Assembly: GCF_003946335.1 (NCBI RefSeq)
Contig: NZ_RHNX01000011.1
Coordinates: forward strand, 1-64,000
DNA length: 64,000 bases
Origin: Levilactobacillus fujinensis
GTDB lineage: Bacteria; Bacillota; Bacilli; Lactobacillales; Lactobacillaceae
Direction of reading: 5' to 3'
Below are positions 55,921 to 64,000 of the stretch, piece after piece (the stretch's first letter is position 1; every line of letters starts with the position of its first letter). Under the pieces are notes generated by a model. The model searched no databases. It was not told where the DNA came from and worked only from the letters and a program-made list of their open reading frames with translations. The position numbers and the translations under genes were made by a program.

Positions 55921-57043
55921 ACCCGTTTTAGTTGACGGTGAGCCACTCCACTGTATTGGCTGTGGCGCGGAGATTCAAACGACGGACAAGACGGCACCCG
56001 GATACACGCCGCAGTCGGCATTAGATAAAGGCATGGAGAACCAAGAAGTGTATTGCCAACGGTGCTTCAGGTTACGGCATTACAACGAGATTGTTCCCGT
56101 GGGACTGACTGACGATGATTTCCTACACCTATTGACGCAGATTCAAGATGCAAATGCGTTGATTGTGTACGTCGTGGACATCTTTGATTTCAACGGAAGT
56201 GTGATTCCAGGACTTCACCGGTTTGTGGGGAATAATCCCATTTTACTAGTGGGGAACAAGGAAGACCTCTTACCGCGTTCTTTGAAACGCAGCAAGTTAC
56301 AAGACTGGTTACGGCAACGGGCCAACGAACAAGGATTGCGGCCAATCGATGTGACGCTGTTGAGTGCCAAAACCAACCAGTCCGTTGATCAGTTATTACA
56401 AATGATCAACAAGTACCGGGGTGATCGTGATGTCTACGTGGTCGGGGTAACTAACGTTGGTAAGTCCACGTTGATCAACCAGATCATTCGTCAAAACACT
56501 GGGGTCAAGGACCTAATCACGACGTCACGGTTCCCGGGAACCACGTTGGATAAGATTGAGTTACCCCTAGACGATGATCACGTCTTGGTTGATACACCTG
56601 GGATTATTCAAAACGAGCAAATGGCCCATTTCCTAGATGGAAAAGATTTGAAACTTGTGACGCCCCAAAAGCAGATCAAGCCCAAAGTTTACCAACTAGA
56701 GAGTCAACAAACGCTTTTCTTAGGTGGAATTGCACGCTTTGACTACACAAATGGTCGCAAAAATGGGTTTACGGCATACTTTGAAAATAACTTGTACATT
56801 CACCGAACAAAGCTGGAAAATGCCGATGATTTTTATGCGCGGCAATTAGGCCAGTTACTGACACCGCCACATGCTGACGATAAGGACGATTTTCCACCGT
56901 TAGTGGCACATGAATTCAAGACCACCGAGAAGAGCGACTTGGTTTTTGAAGGATTGGGCTGGATCAGTTTGCCTGCCGGGGTCAATGTGACCGGTTGGGC
57001 CCCCACCGGTGTTGGTGTTTTACTACGACGAGCAATGATTTAA
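55901..57043 (+). CDS. yqeH: Ribosome biogenesis GTPase YqeH
   Basis: The 380-residue protein is a circularly permuted GTPase: an N-terminal zinc finger (CIGC and CQRC, about 18-55) is followed by the motif order NKED (G4), SAK (G5), then GVTNVGKST (G1) and DTPG (G3). YqeH is needed for 30S subunit assembly. AGGAGG precedes the ATG within the end of yqeG. The aroE gene found here in Bacillus is missing, as in other lactobacilli. Confidence 0.94.
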   Translation: MNEKHTEPVLVDGEPLHCIGCGAEIQTTDKTAPGYTPQSALDKGMENQEVYCQRCFRLRHYNEIVPVGLTDDDFLHLLTQIQDANALIVYVVDIFDFNGSVIPGLHRFVGNNPILLVGNKEDLLPRSLKRSKLQDWLRQRANEQGLRPIDVTLLSAKTNQSVDQLLQMINKYRGDRDVYVVGVTNVGKSTLINQIIRQNTGVKDLITTSRFPGTTLDKIELPLDDDHVLVDTPGIIQNEQMAHFLDGKDLKLVTPQKQIKPKVYQLESQQTLFLGGIARFDYTNGRKNGFTAYFENNLYIHRTKLENADDFYARQLGQLLTPPHADDKDDFPPLVAHEFKTTEKSDLVFEGLGWISLPAGVNVTGWAPTGVGVLLRRAMI

Positions 57044-57060
57044 TAATGGAGGAATAAAAC

Positions 57061-57369
57061 TTGTTACGAGGCAAACAAAAACGATATTTACGCGCACATG
57101 CACACACCATGCACCCACTTTTTTCCGTGGGTAAGAATGGGTTAACGCAAGCTTGGTTGGATCAATTGACCGGGGCGTTAGAGAATCGCGAATTAATTAA
57201 AATCAATCTCCAACAGAGTGCAGAAGTTTCCGTTGACGAAACGAAAGCATTTATCGAAGACAACACCAATATTCAAGTTGTCCAAACGATTGGTCGGGTA
57301 CTTGTCTTGTACCGGGTCGCAACGGATGAAGAAAATCAAAAGATTTCAGCAGTCGTTGAAAATATGTAG
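57061..57369 (+). CDS. yhbY: Ribosome assembly RNA-binding protein YhbY
   Basis: The 102-residue CRM-domain protein has KQKRYLRAHAHTMHPLFSVGK and the GXXG-like loop at about 20-26. It binds pre-ribosomal RNA of the large subunit. The start is TTG at 57061 with GGAGG about 9 nt upstream. Confidence 0.9.
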   Translation: MLRGKQKRYLRAHAHTMHPLFSVGKNGLTQAWLDQLTGALENRELIKINLQQSAEVSVDETKAFIEDNTNIQVVQTIGRVLVLYRVATDEENQKISAVVENM

Positions 57370-57384
57370 GGAGGTTTGACTGTC

Positions 57385-58017
57385 GTGGTCAAGATTTTAG
57401 AACGAACGAGTACGCAGGTCGCTACAGAGATGGCGGCTACGGCGAAGAAACGTCGCATCGGTATTCTGGGTGGAACATTTAATCCGCCCCATTTAGGACA
57501 TCTGGTGATTGCGGACCAAGTGGCAACTCAGCTTGGTTTAGATCGCGTTTTATTTATGCCTGACGCTGAGCCACCGCACGTTGACCGGAAATTAACAATT
57601 CCGGCTAAGGATCGCGTGGCGATGGTTAAGGCGGCCATTGCGGACAATCCGCGGTTTGATTTAGAGTTAACGGAAGTTGCGCGTGGCGGTCGCAGTTATT
57701 CTTACGACACCATGTTACAATTGACGCAGGCTCACCCAGAGAACCAATATTACTTTATTATCGGTGGGGACATGGTGGCTTATTTGCCGAAATGGTACCG
57801 CATTGATGAGTTAGTCAAATTGGTCCAGTTTGTGGGTGTCTGCCGTCAAGGTTTTACGCGTGAATCGCCGTATCCCGTGCTGTGGGTCGATGTGCCCCAA
57901 ATCGGGATCAGCTCGACGATGGTCAGAGATCAGGTTCGGCGCGGCCAGTCCGTGCGTTATCTGGTGCCGACCATGGTCGACCTCTATATAAAGGAGCATC
58001 TGTTATATCGTGACTGA
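57385..58017 (+). CDS. nadD: Nicotinate-nucleotide adenylyltransferase
   Basis: The 210-residue nucleotidyltransferase has GGTFNPPHLGH (HxGH motif) at about 29-39 and ISSTMVR near the C-terminus. It forms NaAD in NAD synthesis. GTG 57385 is preferred because GGAGG is 10 nt upstream; TTG 57376 is too close. A further in-frame ATG sits at 57430, so the N-terminal extension of about 15 residues is not certain. It overlaps yqeK by 8 nt. Confidence 0.9.
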   Translation: MVKILERTSTQVATEMAATAKKRRIGILGGTFNPPHLGHLVIADQVATQLGLDRVLFMPDAEPPHVDRKLTIPAKDRVAMVKAAIADNPRFDLELTEVARGGRSYSYDTMLQLTQAHPENQYYFIIGGDMVAYLPKWYRIDELVKLVQFVGVCRQGFTRESPYPVLWVDVPQIGISSTMVRDQVRRGQSVRYLVPTMVDLYIKEHLLYRD

Positions 58018-58615
58018 ACGAACGTATACAGAAAATATTTTTGCTGGGACACGGCAGGACTTACTTGACCGAATCGAGCAGCATTTGCGGCCTAAGCGTT
58101 TTGCCCATGTCCAACGGGTGGAACGGACGGCTGTGAAGTTGGCACGGGCCAACGACGTGGACGAGGAGAAGGCCAGCATTGCGGGGCTGACTCATGACTA
58201 TGCCAAACAACGACCGGACGAGGATTTTATTGCGGCCATTAAACAGTATCATCTGGATCCGGAGCTGTTAAATTATGGCAATGCGATTTGGCATGGGGTG
58301 GTCGGTGCTGAGCTGGTCAAACATGAGTTGGGTATTTATGATGAAGATATTCTGAATGCAATCCGACATCATACGACTGGCGCGGTTTATATGTCGCCCC
58401 TCGAACAAATTGTGTACATGGCTGATTACATTGAGCCCGGTCGTGATTTTCCCGATGTGGATGAGGCCCGTAAAATCACCGCGCAAGACCTGGGCGCTGG
58501 CGTGGCGTTTCAAACGAAACATACGTTAGCCTACCTAATTGAAAACAACCAAAAAATTTATCCCAAAACTATTGATACCTACAATGCGTGGGTACCGCGT
58601 TATCTCAACGTTTGA
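58010..58615 (+). CDS. yqeK: HD-domain Ap4A hydrolase YqeK
   Basis: The 201-residue HD-superfamily phosphohydrolase has the metal ligands in KRFAHVQRVE, GLTHDYAK and NAIRHHTTG. YqeK enzymes split diadenosine tetraphosphate symmetrically. It starts with GTG at 58010 inside the nadD end, indicating coupled translation. The yqeK-rsfS-yqeM order is conserved. Confidence 0.9.
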   Translation: MTERTYTENIFAGTRQDLLDRIEQHLRPKRFAHVQRVERTAVKLARANDVDEEKASIAGLTHDYAKQRPDEDFIAAIKQYHLDPELLNYGNAIWHGVVGAELVKHELGIYDEDILNAIRHHTTGAVYMSPLEQIVYMADYIEPGRDFPDVDEARKITAQDLGAGVAFQTKHTLAYLIENNQKIYPKTIDTYNAWVPRYLNV

Positions 58616-58628
58616 GAGGAGTACTTGC

Positions 58629-58985
58629 ATGGAAAGCAAAGAAATTTTAAAAATCGCAGTAAAAGCCGCTGAAGACAAGCGTGCAGAGGAAATGACCGCT
58701 TTAGATATGACTAAGGTGAGTTTGATGGCAGATTACTTCCTGATTATGGAGGCTAATTCTAACCGTCAAGTTCAAGCTATTGCGGACGAAATTACTGACC
58801 AAATGAATGCCAATGATGTTGCTATTCGCGACGTTGAAGGTAAAAACGAAGCCACTTGGATCTTAATTGATTTAGGCGACGTGGTCGTTCACGTCTTCCA
58901 AAAGGAGCAAAGAAGTCACTACAACTTAGAAAAGTTGTGGTCTGATGCCCCAGAAGTTGATCTGGGCCAATGGGTTGAAGCATGA
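58629..58985 (+). CDS. rsfS: Ribosome silencing factor RsfS
   Basis: The 118-residue protein carries the RsfS core: DMTKVSLMADYFLIMEANSNRQ and WILIDLGDVVVHVF. It binds uL14 and blocks subunit joining when nutrients are short. ATG 58629 follows AGAGGAG; the longer frame overlaps yqeK and is not supported. Confidence 0.95.
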   Translation: MESKEILKIAVKAAEDKRAEEMTALDMTKVSLMADYFLIMEANSNRQVQAIADEITDQMNANDVAIRDVEGKNEATWILIDLGDVVVHVFQKEQRSHYNLEKLWSDAPEVDLGQWVEA

Positions 58986-59728
58986 TCTATCAATCCTTCG
59001 CTGAGCTTTACGACGAATTATTCGATCCAGCCATGTACGATCAGTGGCTGGATTTTGTCGCCGCTAGGGTTGCCCCAACCAGCGGATCACTCCTTGACCT
59101 TGCATGTGGGAGTGGACGCCTGGGTGTCCTGTTAGCCAAGGCTGGCTACGACGTGAGTGGTTTGGATCTGTCAGAAGATATGCTCGCATTAGCCGCGAAG
59201 CATGCTGAAGAAGACCACGTGATCATGCCATTAATTGCCGGTAACATGTTGGATCTGAGTGGGTTAGAGAGCACGTTCCAAACGGTGACCTGCTTTGCCG
59301 ACTCATTCTGCTATTTGACTGACCTCGATGAAGTGACACAGGCCTTTACGCAGGTTCGTGATCATTTGAACGTCGGTGGCAAGTTTCTATTCGACGTGAT
59401 TACGCCGCACCAGACGGATGACGTTTATCCCGGGTACATGTACAATTACGTTGATGATACGCGGGCCTTCGTTTGGACTAGTTATGGAATCGAAGACGAA
59501 GAACACGCGGCCGAACACGACCTGGCTTTCTTCACGTTGAATAAAGAAACCGGGGAGTACCGCAAAGTAACGGAATTACACCATGAACGCACGTATCCAT
59601 TAGTTGACTATCAGGCTGCCTTAAAGGAAGCGGGGTTGACGGTGAACCGAGTCAGTGCTGACTTTGGGAATAGCGACGTGGCGACCGATACGACTCGTTG
59701 GTTCTTCGAGGTCACACGGGAGGCCTAG
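58982..59728 (+). CDS. yqeM: Class I SAM-dependent methyltransferase YqeM
   Basis: The 248-residue protein has the SAM site LLDLACGSGRLGVLLA (about 37-52) and GLDLSEDML. It overlaps rsfS by 4 nt (ATGA). The substrate is unknown; the gene is conserved in this place across Bacilli. Confidence 0.88.
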   Translation: MIYQSFAELYDELFDPAMYDQWLDFVAARVAPTSGSLLDLACGSGRLGVLLAKAGYDVSGLDLSEDMLALAAKHAEEDHVIMPLIAGNMLDLSGLESTFQTVTCFADSFCYLTDLDEVTQAFTQVRDHLNVGGKFLFDVITPHQTDDVYPGYMYNYVDDTRAFVWTSYGIEDEEHAAEHDLAFFTLNKETGEYRKVTELHHERTYPLVDYQAALKEAGLTVNRVSADFGNSDVATDTTRWFFEVTREA

Positions 59729-59730
59729 GC

Positions 59731-60879
59731 ATGACGTTACAGGCAGTGGGAATCATTGCAGAGTATAACCCATTTCACAATGGCCACCGCTATCAGATTG
59801 AGCAGGCCCGCGCACAAACGGGAGCGGATGTGGTTGTGGCGGCCATGAGTGGGAACTGGGTCCAGCGCGGCGAACCAGCATTAATGGATAAGTGGCAACG
59901 GACGCAAGCGGCTTTGGCCGGTGGCGTTGATTTAGTCGTGGAACTGCCCGGTGCGGCAGCCTTGCAGCCAGCACATTTATTTGCAAGCGGTGGTGTAAGC
60001 CTCTTAGCGGCGCTCCAATGCCATTGGTTGGCATTCGGAACCGAACACCCGGAGATGGATTACGAGCGGCTGATGGCCCATTTACCGACTGATTCGGCAA
60101 CGTTTAAACGCTTTGATCAAACGTATGCTTCACTTTTTCAGGGATATCTGCGTGAACAAACGGGGATTACGCTGAATGCGGCCAATGATATTTTAGGATT
60201 CTTCTATGCGCTCGCGAATCGTCGTCAGGGCAATCCATTGACTTTGGTCCCGTTGCCGAGAAAAGGGAGTCAGCACAATGATTCTCTGATTGCGTCGGCA
60301 ACGGTCTTTGCAAGTGCCACTGCAGTACGTTCTGCGGCCCTAAGTGGGGAGTGGTCGGCAGTTGTGCCGGTCGTTCCCACAACGACCTTAGACCTGCTAC
60401 AGGCGGCGCAATTGACGAGCTGGAAAGATTTTTGGCCGTTACTGCGCTATCAGTTGGTTAGCGGTGATGTGGCTGATTTGCGTCAAGTGTATCAAATCAC
60501 CGAGGGTGTCGAGTACCGGTTGAAGAAGGCTGCGGTGACTAGTGAGAGTTTTACGGCGTTTATGCACGCTGTCAAGACGAAACGTTACACCTACACACGG
60601 TTACAACGACAATCGGCCTATCTGCTATTACAGGCTAAGCCGGCTGAAATGCAGCCGCAACCGCAGTACTTACGGGTATTGGGTTATTCAACGGCTGGTC
60701 AAGCATACCTACATCAGATCAAAAAGCAGGTGAGCCTTCCACTGATTAGTCGTGCAGACCGGGATTGGCAAAAGGGTCCCGGCGAATTTGATGATCGGTT
60801 GGGCGCGCTACGAACCTTAATTACGGGAGAAAAACAAGATTATGGTCGAATCCCGGTGAAAAAAACGATTTCAGAGTGA
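59731..60879 (+). CDS. tmcAL: tRNA(Met) cytidine acetate ligase
   Basis: The 382-residue protein opens VGIIAEYNPFHNGH, the nucleotidyltransferase HxGH motif, then has MSGNWVQRGEPA and GVDLVVELPG as in YlbM/TmcAL. TmcAL activates acetate with ATP to make N4-acetylcytidine at position 34 of elongator tRNA-Met. ATG 59731 follows GGGAGG; the extension to 59698 is not used. It starts 3 nt after the yqeM stop. Confidence 0.9.
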   Translation: MTLQAVGIIAEYNPFHNGHRYQIEQARAQTGADVVVAAMSGNWVQRGEPALMDKWQRTQAALAGGVDLVVELPGAAALQPAHLFASGGVSLLAALQCHWLAFGTEHPEMDYERLMAHLPTDSATFKRFDQTYASLFQGYLREQTGITLNAANDILGFFYALANRRQGNPLTLVPLPRKGSQHNDSLIASATVFASATAVRSAALSGEWSAVVPVVPTTTLDLLQAAQLTSWKDFWPLLRYQLVSGDVADLRQVYQITEGVEYRLKKAAVTSESFTAFMHAVKTKRYTYTRLQRQSAYLLLQAKPAEMQPQPQYLRVLGYSTAGQAYLHQIKKQVSLPLISRADRDWQKGPGEFDDRLGALRTLITGEKQDYGRIPVKKTISE

Positions 60880-60896
60880 CTATCAAGGAAATTACC

Positions 60897-60925
60897 TTGA
60901 CATCACATTTTTTGACAGGTATAAT
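60897..60925 (+). promoter_or_regulatory. Consensus promoter of yceD
   Basis: Perfect TTGACA (60897-60902) and TATAAT (60920-60925) are spaced by exactly 17 nt, about 28 nt upstream of the yceD ATG. It marks a new strong transcription unit leading to rpmF. Confidence 0.92.
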
Positions 60926-60952
60926 TTATCACGTTGCATTGGAGGGATTGCG

Positions 60953-61504
60953 ATGAAATGGTCGTTGACCGAGCTCCGCAAGAATTACCGGAATGATCCG
61001 CTAACGTTTGATGAGACGCTGAATTTAAAAGCGGATTTGATGGAACGTTATGGCGATGATGTTTTAGATTTGAGCGCCGTTCACGCTAAGGGAATTGTTT
61101 CCGTCGTGGCCGGTGACGTTGTCGTTGATGCCCAGGTAACCGCGGACTTAACGGTCCCGTCTAGCCGCTCGCTTGAGCCGGTAGACTTACCCGTAGATTT
61201 CAAAATGACGGAATTTTATGTTTCCGACCCTGCCGCAACGCAACGGTATGAAAAGACCGACGTTGTGATGGTGGTGAAGGATGACCAGATCGATATTGAA
61301 AAGGCCATCGGGGATAACATTATTTTACAGATTCCGATGCACATTCTTTCAAAAGCTGAACAGCAGGGTGCTGAGATGCCAACTGGTGACGACTGGGAAG
61401 TCGTTGCTGAGGCTGACCTTGCTAAGGTTGAGAAGGAAAATCAATCAGTTGATCCACGTCTTGCAAAGCTAAAAGATTTCTTCCCTGATCAGGATGATCA
61501 ATAA
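60953..61504 (+). CDS. yceD: YceD/DUF177 family protein
   Basis: The 183-residue protein matches DUF177 (YceD): a central beta-rich part and the C-terminal acidic segment with DPRLAKLKDFF. It has no Cys ligands for zinc. In plants and bacteria the family is tied to 23S rRNA accumulation and is nearly always followed by rpmF, as here. GGAGG precedes the ATG. Confidence 0.88.
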   Translation: MKWSLTELRKNYRNDPLTFDETLNLKADLMERYGDDVLDLSAVHAKGIVSVVAGDVVVDAQVTADLTVPSSRSLEPVDLPVDFKMTEFYVSDPAATQRYEKTDVVMVVKDDQIDIEKAIGDNIILQIPMHILSKAEQQGAEMPTGDDWEVVAEADLAKVEKENQSVDPRLAKLKDFFPDQDDQ

Positions 61505-61570
61505 TCTTCTTTGTAAGCCTTAAAAATTTTTTCACTAGTGGATATAATTTATTTGAAGGAGGTGTTTTCT

Positions 61571-61759
61571 TTGGCTGTACCTAAGCGGAAAACGTCTAAG
61601 ACGAAAAAGGCTATGCGTCGTGGTCACATTAAGTTAACGATGCCTAATTTAACTGCTTGCCCTAACTGTGGTGAATTACGTAAGTCACACATGGTTTGCC
61701 CAAGTTGTGGTTTCTACGATGGCCGTCAGGTCGTTGCGGTTAAGAACGCAAACAACTAA
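61571..61759 (+). CDS. rpmF: Ribosomal protein bL32
   Basis: The 62-residue basic protein begins with a TTG start followed by [18 protein letters not shown] and has a zinc ribbon CPNC...CPSC, the Cys-containing form. GGAGGTG lies 6-7 nt before the TTG; the frame extends upstream but with no support. A TATAAT at about 61543 could be a second promoter. Confidence 0.95.
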   Translation: MAVPKRKTSKTKKAMRRGHIKLTMPNLTACPNCGELRKSHMVCPSCGFYDGRQVVAVKNANN

Positions 61760-61772
61760 TTCAATTTAGTTT

Positions 61773-61813
61773 AAAAGCTCCCATGAAGTCCGCGGCTTCT
61801 GGGGGCTTTTTTG
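61773..61813 (+). terminator. Terminator of yceD-rpmF
   Basis: AAAGCTCCC with AGTCC pairs with GG.CTTCTGGGGGCTTT, followed by Ts. Confidence 0.82.
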
Positions 61814-61844
61814 TGGCAATGTAAACAAATATGGTAAGGTGACT

Positions 61845-62135
61845 GCGCAACGGTTGCCGGCTGGTAAGGCGATGATTGGACAAGACTGGCTTTTATCCTA
61901 CGTTTCAGCAATGTAAATTCGGAAATACCAAGGGAGTCTGAGGTTTTATTCTAGGCCCTTAATTTCTAGGTTCAGTATCGTTGTGACAACAATCGTAAGT
62001 CATATTTTTATTCGTCCTTCACCCGTAATAATACAGCGCAAAATGGACTCTAAACTCGAATGGTAACAAGCGTGGTGCCTATTCACCGTGGGGGCTAGTG
62101 CCAGTTGAAGCCCCCCGAGGTTGCTAATTTGTATG
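61845..62135 (-). repeat. Broken family A repeat (A12)
   Basis: On the minus strand, ATGATTGTTG-like blocks with the palindrome TTGTTGTCACAACGA (61980-62000) and CATCGCCTTACCAGCCGG (61852-61875) are family A parts, separated by about 60 nt of unrelated sequence. A TTGAAGCCCCCCGAGG block near 62115 is in + orientation. The copy looks rearranged. The remaining gap to 62235 shows no gene. Confidence 0.5.
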
Positions 62136-62235
62136 TTCGTATGAAGAGCCTGCATTAATTTTAACTTTTAGTTTGGGGACTATCTAAATTTTCGCGTATA
62201 ATGTAGCCTACGAAGAGAAACTGAGGAGTGAGATC

Positions 62236-63045
62236 GTGGCAATCAAATTAATCGCAACCGACCTGAACGGGACGTTGCTACACGGGGATCAGAGTTATAA
62301 TCAGGAATTACTGCAGGTAACGTTGCGTCACTTGGCAGCAAAGGGCATCACCTTGGTTCTGTCGTCGGGAAATCAGTATGCACATTTGCAACAGCTGTTT
62401 GCACCAGTCATGGCGGATAACTTAGCGGTCGTTGCAGAGAATGGTGCCTCAATCTACTTAAAGGGTCAACAGGTCTTTGATGGTAGTTTGACGCCAGAGC
62501 AGGTCCAGCATTTTGTGACGGTCGACTGGCAACGGGACTACCTGCGGGCGTCCTATCTGATTCTGGTTGGCCAGCAAGGGTCCTATACGCAGACTGGTGC
62601 GCCACAAGCCTTAATTGACGCTGCCGAGAAGTTCTATGATCATTTACAGCAGGTTGACGATCTCAGTATGGTGACGGATCGGATTAAGAAAATTAGTGTC
62701 TCGACAACGTCAAAACAGTCACGTCAATTGGTCACGCAGATAAACGCTGATTTTGATGGCGAGTTACGCGCACATGACAGCGGTTATGGCGTGGCGGACG
62801 TGGTTGCGGGTAATGTGGGCAAGTTACAGGCTGTGCAGTGGTTAGCACAGCGATTTAATGTCAATTCTGATGAGATTATGGCATTCGGTGATGGTGCGAA
62901 TGATGTCCCCTTACTCCAATTTGTCGGAGAGGGTTGGGCAATGTGTAATGCTAAACCCGAGATTCAAGCCGCGGCAACGCACACGACGGCGATCGATAAT
63001 GACCATGATGGCGTTTTGAAGACAATTACTGAGCGAATTTTGTAA
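62236..63045 (+). CDS. Cof-type HAD-IIB hydrolase
   Basis: The 269-residue protein is a Cof-like HAD phosphatase with a type IIB cap and the C-terminal motif IV GDGANDVPLL. Motif I reads DLNGTLL where DxDGT is usual, so the second, acid-base Asp is Asn. Motif II is SSGNQ, as in many Cof relatives with reduced conservation. The start is GTG at 62236 after GGAG. It has the normal length and presumably dephosphorylates a small phosphate ester, perhaps with altered activity. Confidence 0.85.
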   Translation: MAIKLIATDLNGTLLHGDQSYNQELLQVTLRHLAAKGITLVLSSGNQYAHLQQLFAPVMADNLAVVAENGASIYLKGQQVFDGSLTPEQVQHFVTVDWQRDYLRASYLILVGQQGSYTQTGAPQALIDAAEKFYDHLQQVDDLSMVTDRIKKISVSTTSKQSRQLVTQINADFDGELRAHDSGYGVADVVAGNVGKLQAVQWLAQRFNVNSDEIMAFGDGANDVPLLQFVGEGWAMCNAKPEIQAAATHTTAIDNDHDGVLKTITERIL

Positions 63046-63128
63046 GGCTAACGCCCGAACAGGGTACTTATATCGTCATTCCCCATATGAGATGGGTATA
63101 CTGCTCGATAGTGAGGGCGGTGATAGGT

Positions 63129-63326
63129 GTGAAACGCGTGTTATTAGTTGCTGTGGCGACGATAGCAATCTTTGGTGATGGCTGGGGACTCATTGACTTG
63201 GGCGATCAGACTAAGTCGGCGGCGGTCTCCGATTCACGGCTAGTCGTGCGGCCGGATCAACAACGACTGGCGCAGATAACACATTTTAAGGCTAGCGAGA
63301 CAGGCCAACGCCAACTATTTAAATGA
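63129..63326 (+). CDS. Small exported or membrane-anchored protein, 65 aa
   Basis: The frame starting GTG 63129 gives a basic start (VKR), a hydrophobic run VLLVAVATIAIFG and a hydrophilic tail ending in RQLFK. It looks like a small secreted or anchored protein. The ribosome site is weak (GAGG 11 nt upstream), so it might not be translated. I do not recognise it. It lies between a HAD phosphatase and the FMN-binding protein gene, and is followed by a terminator-like hairpin. Confidence 0.45.
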   Translation: MKRVLLVAVATIAIFGDGWGLIDLGDQTKSAAVSDSRLVVRPDQQRLAQITHFKASETGQRQLFK

Positions 63327-63339
63327 AATTTTGACTTGG

Positions 63340-63373
63340 GACTGTGACGATTGTGTCGCGGTCTTATTTTTTG
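63340..63373 (+). terminator. Terminator after the small protein gene
   Basis: GACTGTGAC pairs with GTCGCGGTC (two G.U pairs), followed by TTATTTTTTG. Confidence 0.65.
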
Positions 63374-63551
63374 TATGTTTGTTTGTAGATTGTTAAAACG
63401 TAGATTTCAGCCCATACGAATTGTCTCACGGTTAGCCAGCGTGGTAGTATCTTGGGTAAGATTCTTAACTATCTTAGCCAGTTTGTAAACGGTTCTTCAC
63501 ATTAACTTCATGATTTCTTTCTATACTTCAAGTCAAAATGAGGTGAGTGAA

Positions 63552-64000
63552 ATGAAAAGATTAATTCAAAGCTGTTTAGCTCTAATTATCACGGTCGCCA
63601 TCATTATCGATGGGTACCTCCTCTTCTTCAAAAATCGTAATGCCACTGCCCAGTCCACGACACAGACGTCGACAAGTGCTGCAAGTTTCTCGCAGAAAGC
63701 TTCCTCGGCTAGTCAGAGTAGCTCTGCTCGTCAGAAGTATCAAAATGGAACGTATACGGGGAAAGCCACAGCTACCCAGTGGGGCGATGTGCAGGTCCAA
63801 ACCGTCATCAAAAATGGCAAGATTACGAGCGTTAAAGTCCTTGAGTATCCGAATGATAATGGTCACGACAAGGAGATTAATGCACAGGCACTGCCGACTT
63901 ATAAGGCAGAAACTTTGAAAAAGCAGAGTGCCAAAATTCAGTTAGTGTCCGGTGCCAGCGAGACCTATAAGGGGTTCACCGGATCCCTACAGAACGCTTT
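63552..64000 (+). CDS. FMN-binding domain protein, secreted or anchored (partial)
   Basis: The gene starts at ATG 63552 after GAGGTGAG and is still open at the window end, giving 149 residues. It has a hydrophobic N-terminal segment (LIQSCLALIITVAIIIDGYLLFF), a Ser/Thr-rich linker (about 35-62) and an FMN_bind domain beginning YQNGTYTGKA, with SGASET near residue 136, the S/T-G-A-x-x-T motif where FMN is attached through phosphate to Thr by ApbE. No lipobox Cys at the right place is clear, so a single N-terminal anchor is more likely than a lipoprotein. Such proteins carry flavin outside the membrane for electron transfer. Confidence 0.85.
   Translation, partial: MKRLIQSCLALIITVAIIIDGYLLFFKNRNATAQSTTQTSTSAASFSQKASSASQSSSARQKYQNGTYTGKATATQWGDVQVQTVIKNGKITSVKVLEYPNDNGHDKEINAQALPTYKAETLKKQSAKIQLVSGASETYKGFTGSLQNA

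Noticed and set aside
22767-62135. CRISPR array as explanation of the intergenic repeats
   Set aside because: Copies are kilobases apart, long, degenerate and in both orientations, with no regular spacers and no cas genes.
1-64000. Insertion sequence or prophage
   Set aside because: No transposase, integrase or phage structural gene could be recognised; gene order is that of a stable Firmicute chromosome.

Overview
The window is about 64 kb of chromosome from a low-to-mid-GC Gram-positive bacterium of the family Lactobacillaceae. Spx, MecA, the sftA-murC block, dnaB-dnaI, the yqeG-yqeH-yhbY-nadD-yqeK-rsfS run, PepV dipeptidase and T-box-controlled aminoacyl-tRNA synthetase genes all point that way. 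Gene order is housekeeping-like. I see no phage, transposase, CRISPR array, rRNA or tRNA gene. The genus cannot be fixed from sequence alone; a Levilactobacillus- or Lactiplantibacillus-like organism is a guess.

Layout. 1-4.5 kb: DUF2075 ATPase, ABM-domain protein, metallo-hydrolase, then spx and mecA (redox/proteolysis control). 4.6-7.3 kb: a three-gene exopolysaccharide synthase operon with a degenerate EAL protein, a two-helix PgaD-like protein and a PgaC-like glycosyltransferase. 7.6-17.7 kb: a lysine/diaminopimelate gene set by the acetylated route, with lysC-dapF divergent from lysA-dapH-deacetylase-dapA-dapB-aminotransferase-asd; the latter sits behind an L-box lysine riboswitch. 18-25.9 kb: mnmM, a PAP2 phosphatase, T-box-leuS, an ABC exporter split by a repeat, and a flavodoxin-like protein. 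26.3-34.8 kb: an unknown 106-aa protein, a MurJ-type flippase with an RsuA-like protein, nnrD, pepV, a universal stress protein, a nucleoside hydrolase and a PepSY-like protein. 35-46.1 kb: thioredoxin-ytpR-sftA-murC, a BI-1 protein, then polA-mutM-coaE. 46.5-53.5 kb: nrdR-dnaB-dnaI, T-box-thrS and an MFS exporter. 53.5-61.8 kb: infC-rpmI-rplT behind an attenuator, then a ribosome-assembly/NAD operon and tmcAL, yceD and rpmF. 62.2-64 kb: a HAD phosphatase, a small exported protein and the start of an FMN-binding protein cut by the window end.

The most unusual signal is not a gene. At least a dozen intergenic gaps hold degenerate copies, in both orientations, of a few related non-coding repeat families, called A, B, C and D here. 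Family A, roughly 180-200 nt when complete, carries a conserved element around CAGATATGGACT and its reverse complement about 100-150 nt apart, so it could fold into a long hairpin. Copies cluster between convergent genes, after stop codons and once between the two genes of an ABC exporter. Family C has a near-perfect 22-bp hairpin conserved between two copies, and one copy is bounded by 18-nt inverted ends, like a MITE. I do not recognise family A as a named element.

Starts were chosen by ribosome-binding-site spacing where the longest open frame ran too far upstream. Coordinates of repeats and leaders are approximate to about 10 nt.
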